Assembly: GCA_902494535.1 (NCBI GenBank)
Contig: CABUTO010000027.1
Coordinates: forward strand, 1 to 32,445
DNA from: an uncultured Collinsella sp.
GTDB lineage: Bacteria > Actinomycetota > Coriobacteriia > Coriobacteriales > Coriobacteriaceae
Direction of reading: 5' to 3'
Length of the DNA stretch: 32,445 nt
In this document: positions 31,543 through 32,445 of the stretch, in pieces
Numbering within the stretch: position 1 is the stretch's first letter
Layout: each line of letters begins with the position of its first letter
Notes under the pieces: model-generated
Told to the model about the DNA's origin: nothing
The model's input: only the letters and a program-made list of their open reading frames with translations
The model's database searches: none
Made by a program: the position numbers and the translations under genes

Positions 31543-32405
31543 GGTTCGAGTTCCTCAAAGAGCATAGGGGCGAGATCGGCCCCATCAAGAAGGCATGCGG
31601 GCTGATGAAAGTCTCGAAATCCGGTTTCTACGAGTATCTCGGCCGGAAGAAGTCCGACGCCCAGATAGAGCGGGAGGCGATCGAAGGTTTCGTCGTCGAG
31701 GCCTTCGAGCGGCACAAGGGCCGTTACGGCTACCGGCGCATCAACCGCGAACTGCGAAAATGCGGCATCGTCGTGAGCGAGAAGCGCGTGCTCCGCATCA
31801 TGCAGAAGCTCGGACTTGCCGGAAAGGGCGCGACCCGAAAACACCGCATCCAGAAGAAGGTCGAGCCGGGAGACCCTCGGTTGAACCTGGTAGAGCGCGC
31901 TTTCACCGTGGGCGAGCGCAACAGGCTTTGGGTGGGCGACATCACCTACATACCCACAAGAGAAGGGTGGCTCTATCTCGCAGCCGTGATAGACGCCTTC
32001 TCCCGCAAGGTCGTGGGCTGGTCGATGTCCGAGCGCATCACCGAGAAGGTCGCGATCGACGCGATGGAGCAGGCGGTCGGCAGGGAGGGTCCGCCAGATG
32101 ACGGCAGCCTCGTCTTCCATGACGATCGGGGCGCGCAGTACACCTCCCGTTCCTTCCAGCGGTGTCTGGACTCGCATGGCATAGCCCAGTCGGTATCAAG
32201 GCCCGGCACGCCGCTGGACAACGCGGTGGCCGAGTCGTTCTTCAAGACGCTGAAAAGGGAATTGGTGAAAGAGAGGAGCTATGGGACGAGGGACGAGGCC
32301 AAGCAGGACATCTTCAAGTACATAGAGCTCTATTACAATAGGGTGCGCATGCATTCCACCCTGGGCTACATGTCTCCAGTGGAATACGAGCGGCAATACG
32401 CTTGA
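31539..32405 (+). CDS. IS3-family transposase OrfB (DDE integrase)
   Basis: 288 residues from GTG 31539. The HTH_21-like start is KACGLMKVSKSGFYEYLG, then RYGYRRINRELRKCG. The rve catalytic core has Asp in WVGDITYIPT, Asp in VFHDDRGAQYTS and Glu in DNAVAESFFKTLKREL, the D,D(35)E triad. The end YYNRVRMHSTLGYMSPVEYE is the family's hallmark. The frame is -1 relative to OrfA, so the active transposase is the OrfAB fusion made by slippage at 31503-31509. No internal stop or frameshift is seen, so the element may still be active. Confidence 0.93.
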   Translation: MRFEFLKEHRGEIGPIKKACGLMKVSKSGFYEYLGRKKSDAQIEREAIEGFVVEAFERHKGRYGYRRINRELRKCGIVVSEKRVLRIMQKLGLAGKGATRKHRIQKKVEPGDPRLNLVERAFTVGERNRLWVGDITYIPTREGWLYLAAVIDAFSRKVVGWSMSERITEKVAIDAMEQAVGREGPPDDGSLVFHDDRGAQYTSRSFQRCLDSHGIAQSVSRPGTPLDNAVAESFFKTLKRELVKERSYGTRDEAKQDIFKYIELYYNRVRMHSTLGYMSPVEYERQYA

Positions 32406-32445
32406 GGATCCTTAAAAGAAAGTCCAGTTTATCCTTCCCACTCCA

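Larger units (their letters stand above)
31191..32445 (+). mobile_element. complete IS3-family insertion sequence, 1255 bp
   Basis: The left end starts TGGAGTGGG at 31191 and the right end finishes CCCACTCCA at 32445. Over 24 bases the two ends match as inverted repeats at 20 positions, both containing TGGAC at the inner edge. Between them lie orfA and orfB. The element interrupts an arginase-family gene. Its right end is the last base of the window, so the right flank and target duplication cannot be seen. Truncation at an exact IS end suggests the source assembly broke at a multicopy repeat. Confidence 0.9.

Overview
The window is high-G+C bacterial DNA with dense, mostly operonic genes. 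It carries Tat-signal lipoproteins, an EFR1-type flavodoxin/ferredoxin, an LAxTG-anchored surface protein and a divergent type II topoisomerase pair. Together these suggest a gut Coriobacteriia member, most like Collinsella or a relative. This is inference from gene content; there is no rRNA or other taxonomic marker here. No tRNA, rRNA or CRISPR array was seen.

Region 1 (about 0.4-10.8 kb) is a redox and hydrolase island. On the minus strand lie an iron-dependent alcohol dehydrogenase and an aldo/keto reductase (AKR). Divergent from them is a plus-strand operon: an AKR, a RibD-C/DHFR-like reductase and a Tat-lipoprotein esterase. A lone small flavoprotein follows. Then comes a four-gene minus-strand operon (AKR, Tat-lipoprotein flavodoxin, EFR1 flavodoxin-ferredoxin, Tat-lipoprotein hydrolase), transcribed divergently from a LysR regulator. 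Copies of a GGTTATAACC-like sequence sit in the intergenic promoters of this island. They suggest one LysR regulon that controls cytoplasmic carbonyl reductases, FMN/Fe-S carriers and exported esterases.

Region 2 (10.8-14.6 kb) is a MerR-controlled cassette. It holds MerR, a flavoprotein remnant, a CMD-cupin fusion, an alpha/beta hydrolase with a Cys in the nucleophile position, and an Fe-S-flavoprotein-type FMN reductase. A perfect 14-bp inverted repeat, a frameshifted ATPase C-terminus and a short tandem repeat follow. Region 3 (14.7-19.0 kb) is the topoisomerase pair (ParC-like and ParE-like). Region 4 (19.0-22.0 kb) has a DUF4143 ATPase in AT-richer DNA and a lipoprotein.

Region 5 (22.0-27.6 kb) encodes a 1455-residue surface protein with a Tat-like signal and a C-terminal LAGTG sorting motif, preceded by its probable LuxR-type regulator. 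Region 6 (27.7-32.4 kb) is a degraded, IS-scarred end. It contains an exonuclease remnant, a PadR/DUF1700 membrane operon, an ABC ATPase cut by an IS end, a PH-domain-like membrane protein, a fused gene scrap, and an arginase-family gene interrupted by a complete IS3-family element. The right inverted repeat of that element is exactly the last base of the window, so the window probably stops where an assembly broke at a repeat.
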